This document shows, piece by piece, positions 1 through 5,938 of a stretch of DNA of 5,938 bases. This DNA comes from an uncultured Chryseolinea sp. (GTDB taxonomy: Bacteria > Bacteroidota > Bacteroidia > Cytophagales > Cyclobacteriaceae), in NCBI GenBank assembly GCA_946478915.1, contig CAMLER010000342.1, positions 1 to 5,938 on the forward strand, in the 5' to 3' direction. The notes under the pieces were generated by a model, which worked only from the letters and a program-made list of their open reading frames with translations, searched no databases and had not been told where the DNA came from. A program made the translations under genes and the position numbers. The number at the start of each line of letters is the position of its first letter. Position 1 is the stretch's first letter.

Positions 1-272
1 ATGTTCCCTCACTTTTAAAACATTTTGAAACAAAAACCATTAATGAATTGATTGTTCCCAGGCCGCATGTGAGTCTTAATGGTCGACGAGATGAGTTGAC
101 ACCTCCGAAGGGAGTGGAAAAGGTTAGCAACTACCTGATTCCTTTATATGAAAAATATGGACGAAGGGAGGATTGCAGGATTGATCTTTTCGACTGTGGA
201 CACGAAGAGTTGCCTGAGATGCGGGAGATTATTGTGGGGTGGTTGGAGAAGTATTTGGTGAAGGGTGTTTGA
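1..272 (+). CDS. Alpha/beta hydrolase, 3' fragment (C-terminal ~89 residues)
   Basis: The gene enters from the left edge: the frame is open from the first complete codon at position 3 to the TGA at 270-272, so the TTG at 48 should not be taken as the start. The translated tail has the end of an alpha/beta-hydrolase fold as seen in dienelactone-hydrolase and prolyl-oligopeptidase-like enzymes. A beta strand (PRPHVSLNG) leads into RRDELTPP, whose Asp (codon 90-92) is in the usual place of the catalytic acid. DCGHEELPEM then supplies the probable catalytic His (codon 201-203), and a closing amphipathic helix ends in GWLEKYL. The nucleophile elbow (GxSxG) lies upstream of the window, so substrate and localisation cannot be judged. 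Family assignment is fairly secure; the specific activity is unknown. No terminator hairpin is obvious after the stop; a heptamer repeat array begins 3 bp later. Confidence 0.75.
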   Translation, partial: VPSLLKHFETKTINELIVPRPHVSLNGRRDELTPPKGVEKVSNYLIPLYEKYGRREDCRIDLFDCGHEELPEMREIIVGWLEKYLVKGV

Positions 273-274
273 AG

Positions 275-302
275 AGTAAGTAGTAAGTAGTAAGTGGTAA
301 AT
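275..302. repeat. 7-bp tandem array, unit AGTAAGT, 3 perfect plus 1 degenerate copy
   Basis: Positions 275-281, 282-288 and 289-295 are three identical copies of AGTAAGT. Positions 296-302 (GGTAAAT) are a fourth copy with two changes. The array starts 3 bp after the hydrolase stop codon and lies in a non-coding gap. A 7-bp period is not a multiple of three, so length changes would be tolerated only outside genes. The repeat is read directly from the sequence; its function is unknown. Confidence 0.8.
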
Positions 303-344
303 GCGGGTTCGGACGGATTGAATGATAGTTGAAAAAGGAGCACC

Positions 345-376
345 TATTCCTTATTCCTTATTCCTTATAGTAAGTG
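345..376. repeat. 7-bp tandem array, unit TATTCCT, ~3.4 copies, ending in another AGTAAGT
   Basis: TATTCCT occurs perfectly at 345-351, 352-358 and 359-365, and the period continues to 368. It is followed immediately by AGTAAGT at 369-375, the same unit as the array at 275-295. The two arrays therefore share a unit and are separated by about 42 bp of non-repetitive sequence. The array ends roughly 60 bp before the ATG at 436, where promoter elements of the EEP gene would be expected, so copy-number change could alter promoter spacing. That effect is inference only. Confidence 0.75.
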
Positions 377-435
377 AAGATCAGAAAATAATAACCCAAA
401 TCAGTGTATCCGCAGTTAACGTATTTAAATAATTC

Positions 436-1506
436 ATGACAACTTTGGATATCGTTCGTATTGCCTTTTTTTTTCTGGGCTATTTGATTGTATTTTTTTC
501 AATTCTTCCGCTGATCAAAAGCGACTATTGGTTTGTAAGAGTTTTTGATTACCCCAGGTCACAAAAATTCTGGATCAGTATTTTGGTCCTTGTGTTTTTC
601 CTGTTTTTCGCCCGGTTTGAAAACACTCACGATTTGATCTTTATCGGAATCCTGATTTTGAATGCTCTTTATTTACTTTCACTCATATGGGATTACACAC
701 CACTTGCATCGAAGCAGATGAAGAAAACTGCGGATCAAAGCCTGGATACCATAAAAATATTTATTGCTAATGTCCTTCAAGACAATAGGGATTCCGAAAT
801 GTGTAACAATGCCATCAAACAATATGATCCTGACATAATCCTTTTGGTGGAAACGGATGAGCATTGGAAGCGCGAAGTGGAATCATGTTTAGGTGGATAC
901 AAATATCGCGTTCTTCAACCGCAGTCAAATACCTATGGAATGCTGTTGTACTCCCGATTGGAAATTATTGAGCACGCTTTGCGGCATCTTGTGGAACCGG
1001 ATATACCTTCGATCACTGCAGATATAAAAACAAAAAACGGCAAAAAATTCAGGTTGTATTGTCTTCATCCAAAGCCGCCTGTGCCAGGTGAATCGGATAC
1101 TTCCACAGAGCGCGACGCGGAGATCCTGATAGTAGGGAAGGAGGCAAAGAAATGTAAGCTGCCGGTCATTGTGGCTGGTGATCTTAACGACGTTGCATGG
1201 AGTTACACTACAAACCTTTTCCTGAAGGTGAGCGAACTGCTCGATCCCCGGATTGGTCGTGGATTCTTTAGTACATTCCATGCGAACTATCGGCTACTGC
1301 GCTGGCCTCTGGACCATGTGTTCTGCTCGTCACATTTTTACCTTAAACGACTAAAACGGCTGCGGTCAATTGGTTCAGATCATTTCCCGATTTTCATTGA
1401 GGTTGCTTTGGCTGAGGGAGAGATTAAAGAAAACGCCGAAGAAAAGAAAGAAGCCGATTCTGAGGATCATGAGCTCGCTGAAGAAAAAATTGAAGCTGCA
1501 ACGTGA
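436..1506 (+). CDS. Membrane-anchored endonuclease/exonuclease/phosphatase (EEP) family protein
   Basis: This 356-residue protein has hydrophobic segments at about residues 6-27, 45-60 and 66-85, followed by an EEP (DNase I-like) catalytic domain at about 105-323. The expected active-site stations are present: N112, E139 (LLVETDEHW), Y167/Y172 (YGMLLYSR), H211 (CLHPKPP), D249 and N251 (GDLND), D293-H294 (PLDHVF) and D315-H316 (SDHFPI). The arrangement resembles the YafD-type membrane EEP proteins. The family cleaves phosphodiester or phosphoester bonds with Mg2+; the substrate here (nucleic acid, phospholipid head group or other) cannot be told. Topology is not certain, so the catalytic domain could face either side of the membrane. 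The start is fixed by an in-frame TAA at 430-432, just before the ATG; there is no Shine-Dalgarno sequence. Residues 324-356 form a Glu/Lys-rich tail beyond the fold. The gene converges on the serine hydrolase with a 24-bp gap. Confidence 0.85.
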   Translation: MTTLDIVRIAFFFLGYLIVFFSILPLIKSDYWFVRVFDYPRSQKFWISILVLVFFLFFARFENTHDLIFIGILILNALYLLSLIWDYTPLASKQMKKTADQSLDTIKIFIANVLQDNRDSEMCNNAIKQYDPDIILLVETDEHWKREVESCLGGYKYRVLQPQSNTYGMLLYSRLEIIEHALRHLVEPDIPSITADIKTKNGKKFRLYCLHPKPPVPGESDTSTERDAEILIVGKEAKKCKLPVIVAGDLNDVAWSYTTNLFLKVSELLDPRIGRGFFSTFHANYRLLRWPLDHVFCSSHFYLKRLKRLRSIGSDHFPIFIEVALAEGEIKENAEEKKEADSEDHELAEEKIEAAT

Positions 1507-1530
1507 CTCAACACAGATCAGTAGGTTCCT

Positions 1531-3207
1531 TCACTTAGGCAACGTTGCCGTTTTTACAAATCTCACATTTTTAACGCGACCACTAGACGCTCTAAAGCCT
1601 GTTATTTCAGATTGCGAATTTTTGTTAAAATCGATTTTACTCATATACCATGCAGAAGTCGTGAATGCATCAATTCCAACGGCGAACATAGGCACCGGTT
1701 CATGTCGAATATGATTAAGAATCAGCGTGTCGTTTTTTAAAGCGATATCATAGCTGGTTTGAAGTTCAGGACTGTAATACACACCGGTGTAAGACTTAAG
1801 GTCAATCGACTTTAAATCGAACGGTTTAATTTTCGAGGCCGTTATAATTTGACCACCTTGGTGCAGATTGAACTCAGTGGCAGGTTTGTCGCTTTTTTTA
1901 AAGGCGATCTTAATGCCGTATTCAGGAACGACAAATTCTGTTTCCGAAGCAGCGGCAAGCATTATCACCGGTTGACCGGTTGCCTGCGCAGTAAGTTTCC
2001 CTCCGTCAATTTTAATTGTAACGATCATTTCTGCGTTGAGTTTGTACTGGCCTTCATACAACTTTAAAACATTTTCACTTACAGCAACCGTACCTCCCGC
2101 AGCAGCAGTCGTTGGCTTCGTTTCACTTGGTTTGTTATCCTGCTGTAAATATTTTTTTAAATAAATGTCGGCAACCTCATAGGCGAGTGCCGCTGGATTG
2201 AATGATCCAATGTTACTTAGAACTACAATTGAGTATTGTTGCTCCGGAAAGCGAACCAAGAAGGTCCGGTAGCCAGCGTCGCCGCCTGAGTGCGCAATGC
2301 TATTGACGCCCTTGTATTTTGATATAACCTGGCCGAATGCATAGGAGAGCGTATCTCCTTTATTCAGTATACCGCGTTCTTCCATTTGTTTCATAACCGT
2401 CTTGTTACCCACTTTCATTTTATAAAAGTTGGCGGACCATTTTGTGAGATCTTCAGCCGTTGTAAATAGACTGGTAGCTCCGGCGTTGGCATAGCTAAGA
2501 ACACTTTTCTTCAGGCCCACAGGGGAATCGTTGTAGGAGTATGCTCTGTCTTTCACAATCTTTTCGTGGTCGTCATAAAACAGCGTGCGGTCCATCGACA
2601 AGGGTTTAAAAATATTCTCGGAACACCAGTCAGGAAAGCTTTTGCCTGTAACACGGCTTACGATCTCGCCCATCAAGGTGTATCCTGTATTGCAGTATGA
2701 AAATTCATCGCCCGGTTTGAAATTGAGCTCATCCTGGTGACTGATGAGCTGCAATACCTGATTTTTTGTGATAACATCGTCGAGACGCCAACCGGCCAAT
2801 GCAAGTAAATTCCATTGGTCGCGCAAACCACTTGTGTGATGCACCAGGTGTCTGATTGTTATTTTACTACCGAAGTCATGCAGTTCCGGCAAGTACTTTC
2901 TGATGTCATCATCAAGCGCAATTTTTCCCTGGTCTGCCAGCAATGCGATTGCAAAGGCTGTAAACTGCTTCGAAACTGAGGCAACGTGAAAAATGGTCTT
3001 TGGCGAATTGGGGATGTTATATTCAACATTGGCTAATCCGTAGCCTTTGCTAAAAAGTAAATTATCTCCCTGCGCGACTGCTACTGTCACTCCGCCACTC
3101 TCGGGTTTAATCTTGGCAGCAATTAGCTTTTCAACTTCAGCCTGGGGATTTTGCGCACTGCACCCGATGGATAAAAACAGCACGACAATAACAACGGAGG
3201 TTCTCAT
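1531..3207 (-). CDS. Exported serine hydrolase, beta-lactamase class C family, with two C-terminal beta modules
   Basis: This 558-residue protein belongs to the serine beta-lactamase-like/penicillin-binding fold. The catalytic SxxK motif is S77-V-S-K80 in FHVASVSKQF, the YxN motif is Y171-C-N173, and the third motif is H306-S-G308-G309. Family members with HxG instead of KTG are usually esterases or D-amino-acid peptidases, so resistance to beta-lactams should not be assumed. A linker rich in T/A/P/K (about 356-378) leads to two related modules, about 380-458 and 468-552. Each opens with Y-x-G-x-Y and has a later P-V, as in DUF3471-like or lipocalin-like tails of this family. I chose the ATG at 3205-3207 although the frame is open for 35 more codons (to 3312), because it directly begins a signal peptide. 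Cleavage is probably at C16 (LSIGC), a weak lipobox, so lipoprotein or plain secretion are both possible. It lies 113 bp downstream of the methyltransferase gene. Confidence 0.9.
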   Translation of the reverse strand: MRTSVVIVVLFLSIGCSAQNPQAEVEKLIAAKIKPESGGVTVAVAQGDNLLFSKGYGLANVEYNIPNSPKTIFHVASVSKQFTAFAIALLADQGKIALDDDIRKYLPELHDFGSKITIRHLVHHTSGLRDQWNLLALAGWRLDDVITKNQVLQLISHQDELNFKPGDEFSYCNTGYTLMGEIVSRVTGKSFPDWCSENIFKPLSMDRTLFYDDHEKIVKDRAYSYNDSPVGLKKSVLSYANAGATSLFTTAEDLTKWSANFYKMKVGNKTVMKQMEERGILNKGDTLSYAFGQVISKYKGVNSIAHSGGDAGYRTFLVRFPEQQYSIVVLSNIGSFNPAALAYEVADIYLKKYLQQDNKPSETKPTTAAAGGTVAVSENVLKLYEGQYKLNAEMIVTIKIDGGKLTAQATGQPVIMLAAASETEFVVPEYGIKIAFKKSDKPATEFNLHQGGQIITASKIKPFDLKSIDLKSYTGVYYSPELQTSYDIALKNDTLILNHIRHEPVPMFAVGIDAFTTSAWYMSKIDFNKNSQSEITGFRASSGRVKNVRFVKTATLPK

Positions 3208-3320
3208 ATATGTTCTCGGATTGATTTGATGTTCTGTTTCGTCAACTATAGATGCGTCTCCTTTGGCTATCCAGATTGGTTGCTGCACCGCGGCGCATGT
3301 CAGTGAGTCCACAAACTACG

Positions 3321-4133
3321 TTACTTCGAGTGTTCAAATCGCCAAATGTTGTACCCTGTCATCAGGGGTCTCATAAAGATGCGCATAATAAACGTGGGAA
3401 CACCCAGTCCACCATATTGTGCGGCGTATAATGGTATTGACGTTTTTGAAACCGTGGTATATCCGTTATCGAGAAATAGACCTTCCGGATAATCACTCAA
3501 TTCTGTAAAGGTTGCGCCGAGCGAACGAATTGTTTCGTGTATTTTGGTACTATATCGATCAAAAAAAGTCTTGCTCATCAGGTCACAATACACAATGTGA
3601 TCGGGAAAAAATTCCTTTAAAGCCCCTAACAGATCCTTGCGTTGCCTATTGTCAAGATACATCAGAACGCCCTCAACAACAACATGCGTCTTCTTTTTCG
3701 TTGCAAACGGAAATAGCTTCTGCTGAAGGGATTCTTGTGAGAAGTCGATTGGAATACGCGTAAGGGAATTGGTAGCTTTTGAAGGAGGTAGTACTGATTC
3801 TTTGTAGTTGATAATAGGTTGTTCATCCAGTTCAATCCATCTTCCTCCATTGATTCGAAAAGCTCGTGTATCAAATCCGGCGCCAATAATCAGGACTGTT
3901 GAGTCAACGGATTTTTGTAATGCTTCCTTCAGATAGTTGTCGATGATTGCATGCCGGGAAGCATTACTGATGTTTGGCATTTTAAAGTCCTTGAACTTTT
4001 CCCATATGGCCTTTGCCTCATCATTCATAAAATATTTAGCAAACGTATCACCGCAGGCTGGCTTGGGTCGGGTTGCATCCCAGGAACGAACACCAAGGGT
4101 ATAATAGGCGGTGGTGGAAATCGGGTTTGCCAT
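3321..4133 (-). CDS. Class I SAM-dependent methyltransferase, leucine carboxyl methyltransferase (LCMT)-like family
   Basis: This 270-residue protein matches the LCMT-like group in length and motif order. N57-A-S-R-H (about 57-61) is the usual segment ahead of the fold. The SAM-binding glycine-rich loop is VLIIGAGFDTRAFR (80-93), the acidic motif II is WIELDEQP with D103, and the post-motif is VVVEGVLMYL (151-160). There is no signal peptide, so it should be cytosolic. The family transfers a methyl group from SAM, in characterised members to protein C-terminal carboxylates or to polyketide hydroxyl or carboxyl groups; the acceptor here is unknown. The ATG at 4131-4133 is the only reasonable start, since an in-frame TAA lies six codons upstream (4149-4151). 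It is transcribed divergently from the MlrC-like gene across a 203-bp gap and may be the first gene of a two-gene unit with the serine hydrolase, although a 113-bp spacing makes that uncertain. Confidence 0.88.
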   Translation of the reverse strand: MANPISTTAYYTLGVRSWDATRPKPACGDTFAKYFMNDEAKAIWEKFKDFKMPNISNASRHAIIDNYLKEALQKSVDSTVLIIGAGFDTRAFRINGGRWIELDEQPIINYKESVLPPSKATNSLTRIPIDFSQESLQQKLFPFATKKKTHVVVEGVLMYLDNRQRKDLLGALKEFFPDHIVYCDLMSKTFFDRYSTKIHETIRSLGATFTELSDYPEGLFLDNGYTTVSKTSIPLYAAQYGGLGVPTFIMRIFMRPLMTGYNIWRFEHSK

Positions 4134-4183
4134 GGTTTGGATGCAGAATTAATTGTCCCCTGAATATAAACGAGTTAAATGTC

Positions 4184-4204
4184 AATAGGTAATAGGTGGT
4201 CAAT
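4184..4204. repeat. 7-bp tandem array, unit AATAGGT, 2 perfect copies plus a degenerate one
   Basis: AATAGGT is repeated perfectly at 4184-4190 and 4191-4197, followed by GGTCAAT at 4198-4204. GTCAATA occurs on both sides of the array, at 4181-4187 and 4199-4205. It is the shortest of the three heptamer arrays and on its own could be chance. Its non-coding position and identical period make it a likely relative of the arrays at 275 and 345. Confidence 0.5.
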
Positions 4205-4316
4205 AATAAATTATCCCATACCTGAATTCGGGGATGTATCAAACCATCCATTGTTCGTACCCTTCTCAGGTGCCACTCGGTGTGACCGCGGGGACACATA
4301 CTATGGGCATAACAGT
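4205..4316. other. Divergent intergenic segment with a GC-rich core (4261-4297)
   Basis: The 203-bp gap between the methyltransferase and MlrC-like starts is AT-rich at its methyltransferase end (about 31% G+C by count over 4141-4210). It contains a block that is about 68% G+C over 4261-4297. A short dyad, GGATG at 4232-4236 with CATCC at 4245-4249, precedes it. No credible reading frame with a start and coding character covers it. The block could be a dispersed extragenic repeat or a regulatory region for two divergent promoters. I could not identify clear Bacteroidota promoter boxes (TTG plus TAnnTTTG) at a sensible distance from either start. Confidence 0.3.
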
Positions 4317-4336
4317 TTAACTATTAACTTTCCGAA

Positions 4337-5899
4337 ATGAAAACACCATACCCAATCGTCCTCATTGTTTCTTTCTTAATTCTTTTCGCATGCAGCGGAA
4401 AAAAGAAACTTCCACGCATTGCCATTGCGGGACTTGCCATTGAATCAAGCACGTTTTCTCCAGCACAAACACATGAGGAAGCATTTCATGCCAGGATCGG
4501 CGACACCATTCTTACCTCGTATAATTTTCTGTCCCCTGATTCCGTACTGTTCAAAAAGGCCGAATGGATTCCGATCCTCATTGGAAGAGCGCTGCCCGGC
4601 GGCGTCGTAACCCGTGAAGCTTATGAGTCGCTGATGACGAAAATGCTGGACGGACTAAAAAAGAATCTTCCCTACGATGGAATCTTTTTTGACATACATG
4701 GCGCGATGAGCGTGGTCGGTCTTGACGATCCCGAAGGCGATATGATTGAGCGAATTAGGGAAGTCGTTGGGTATGAAACCCTCATATCAACTTCTATGGA
4801 CCTCCATGGCAATGTTTCCTGGAGATTGGCGGAAAACAGTGACCTGATCACCTGTTATAGGATGGCGCCCCATGAAGATGCAGTCCAATCTGATCGCAGA
4901 ACTGTTTCGAATTTGCTTGAACGAATTGAGGAAGGCACCGGTAAACCACCTTTTAAAGCATACATTAAAGTTCCAATCCTGTTGCCGGGCGAAAAGACCA
5001 GTACGCGTGTAGATCCCGGAAAAAGTCTGTATGCCAAAGTTGCGCCGGTTGCCAGTAGACCAGGGGTTGTGGATGCTGCGATTTGGATTGGATATGCATG
5101 GGCAGACGAGCCGCGGAATCACGCAGTCGTAATCACTACTGGTGATGATAGCGATGCGGTGAAAAAAGCTGCTGAAGAACTTGCAGCTGCTTTTTGGAAT
5201 GTACGACATGAATTCGAATTTATTGCACCCGTAGCGTCGCTCAGCGAAAGTCTTGATATGGCTCTTCGCAGTGAAAAACAGCCATTCATGATCAGCGATA
5301 TGGGCGACAACCCAACGGCTGGTGGCGCCGGAGATGTAACCTGGACCTTGAAAGAAATTCTTGGGCGTCCTGAATTCAAATCTGACAAAGGTCCTTCCTT
5401 AATATACGCGTCTATTCCCGGGCCTGATTTTGTTGCCAAAGCTGTAGAGGCAGGAGTCGGAGGCAAGGTCGACGGATATGCAGGTGCAGCGATCGATAAC
5501 CGGTATGCGCCGCCAGTCAGACTGATTGGTACGGTCAAAGCTATTCAGCATGGAGATCAACATGCAGAAACTGAAGTGGTTGTTCAAATCGGAAGTGCGA
5601 ACGTGATCGTAACAAAAAAAAGAAAGCCATATCACCATGAAGCGGACTTTACTCGATTGGGATTGAATCCGCGCGAGACTGATATCGTCGTTGTGAAAAT
5701 CGGATACCTGGTACCAGAGTTATATGATATGCGTGCTGATTGGATAATGGCGTTGACGCCAGGTGGCGTGGATCAAGATCTGGAGCGCCTTGAGTTCAAA
5801 CGCATTACACGGCCTATGTACCCATTCGACAAAGACATGTCTGACCCAGATCTTTCTGCCAAAATGGTACCGCTGTCTGGTCAGGAAACAGCAGAATAA
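4337..5899 (+). CDS. MlrC-like M81 family metallopeptidase, putative lipoprotein
   Basis: This 520-residue protein begins with a lipoprotein signal: charged start, hydrophobic core at 7-18 and lipobox L16-F-A-C19. The mature protein would therefore be lipid-anchored in the envelope. The N-terminal M81 domain (about 26-300) has GLAIESSTFSP (32-42), DGIFFDIHGAM with H121, STSMDLHGN with D155 and H157, and YRMAPHED with H179. E36, H121, D155, H157 and H179 are in the positions expected for the family's zinc site. The C-terminal MlrC domain (about 315-500) contains the DMGDNPTAGGAGD motif (321-333). Family members include MlrC, which hydrolyses linearised microcystin, but most have unknown peptide or amide substrates, so microcystin breakdown should not be inferred. 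In the family's common HETNTF motif a His precedes the Glu; here it is Ile35. The start is fixed by an in-frame TAA at 4325-4327; no Shine-Dalgarno sequence is seen. Confidence 0.88.
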   Translation: MKTPYPIVLIVSFLILFACSGKKKLPRIAIAGLAIESSTFSPAQTHEEAFHARIGDTILTSYNFLSPDSVLFKKAEWIPILIGRALPGGVVTREAYESLMTKMLDGLKKNLPYDGIFFDIHGAMSVVGLDDPEGDMIERIREVVGYETLISTSMDLHGNVSWRLAENSDLITCYRMAPHEDAVQSDRRTVSNLLERIEEGTGKPPFKAYIKVPILLPGEKTSTRVDPGKSLYAKVAPVASRPGVVDAAIWIGYAWADEPRNHAVVITTGDDSDAVKKAAEELAAAFWNVRHEFEFIAPVASLSESLDMALRSEKQPFMISDMGDNPTAGGAGDVTWTLKEILGRPEFKSDKGPSLIYASIPGPDFVAKAVEAGVGGKVDGYAGAAIDNRYAPPVRLIGTVKAIQHGDQHAETEVVVQIGSANVIVTKKRKPYHHEADFTRLGLNPRETDIVVVKIGYLVPELYDMRADWIMALTPGGVDQDLERLEFKRITRPMYPFDKDMSDPDLSAKMVPLSGQETAE

Positions 5900-5938
5900 A
5901 TCGGTGTAACAAAAGCTTTAAAGCGCCGTCTTTATTGT

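Noticed and set aside
1538..1555. Perfect 12-bp palindrome GGCAACGTTGCC followed by G and five T, in terminator position for the EEP gene.
   Set aside because: As RNA it gives only a 4-bp stem with an ACGT loop, and it lies within the last codons of the convergent serine hydrolase gene. That is too weak to call a terminator.
1370..1714. Plus-strand frame of 114 codons spanning the convergent junction.
   Set aside because: It overlaps the EEP gene in another frame and the serine hydrolase on the opposite strand. Its Lys-rich stretch is the frame-shifted reading of the purine-rich EEP tail.
3284..3297. Imperfect GC-rich palindrome TGCACCGCGGCGCA between the methyltransferase and serine hydrolase genes.
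   Set aside because: The usable stem is about 5 bp with a G-U pair and there is no T-run after it, so neither a terminator nor an operator can be supported.
3208..3312. 35-codon N-terminal extension of the serine hydrolase (ATG at 3312).
   Set aside because: The extension has no coding character, and the internal ATG at 3207 immediately begins a signal peptide, which must be N-terminal to work.
4048..4299. Minus-strand reading frame of 83 codons starting in the GC-rich intergenic block.
   Set aside because: It crosses the heptamer array and then runs into the methyltransferase gene out of frame. Its composition is unlike a protein and no start signal is seen.
4325..4332. TAACTTTC, one mismatch from the Bacteroidota -7 box TAnnTTTG.
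   Set aside because: It ends 4 bp before the ATG of the MlrC-like gene, leaving no room for a leader, and no matching -33 TTG element was confirmed.
4787..5638. Several minus-strand frames of 60-140 codons inside the MlrC-like gene.
   Set aside because: They mirror a strongly supported coding region and contain no recognisable motif.
5912..5924. Small palindromes AAAGCTTT and GCTTTAAAGC after the MlrC-like stop codon.
   Set aside because: They are short, overlapping AT-rich palindromes with no loop or T-run. The remaining sequence to the window edge is too short to interpret.

Overview
The window looks like chromosomal DNA from a member of the Bacteroidota, most plausibly a Cytophagales-type soil or freshwater organism. 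The reasons are indirect. None of the three best-defined starts has a Shine-Dalgarno sequence and the leaders are AT-rich. Base composition is moderate. The gene set is also typical of that phylum: an exported class-C beta-lactamase-like hydrolase with C-terminal beta modules, and a lipoprotein version of an MlrC-like protein. No rRNA, tRNA, CRISPR, integrase, transposase or phage gene is visible.

Layout from left to right. Positions 1-272 (+) hold the 3' end of an alpha/beta hydrolase gene. A 163-bp gap follows, containing two arrays of 7-bp tandem repeats. Positions 436-1506 (+) encode a membrane-anchored endonuclease/exonuclease/phosphatase (EEP) protein. It converges, with only 24 bp between stop codons, on a minus-strand pair: a SAM-dependent methyltransferase of the leucine carboxyl methyltransferase-like family (4133-3321) and, 113 bp downstream of it, an exported serine hydrolase of the beta-lactamase class C fold (3207-1531). 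A 203-bp divergent intergenic region (4134-4336) carries a third heptamer array and a GC-rich segment. Positions 4337-5899 (+) encode a putative lipoprotein of the M81/MlrC metallopeptidase family. The last 39 bp hold no gene.

Functionally this is a run of separate accessory or housekeeping enzymes, not an evident multi-gene system. Three of the five proteins (serine hydrolase, MlrC-like protein, EEP protein) have N-terminal export or membrane signals, so envelope or periplasmic hydrolysis is the common theme. Only the methyltransferase/serine hydrolase pair could plausibly share a transcript. I found no convincing undescribed system. The least explained signals are the three intergenic 7-bp tandem arrays and the GC-rich intergenic block.
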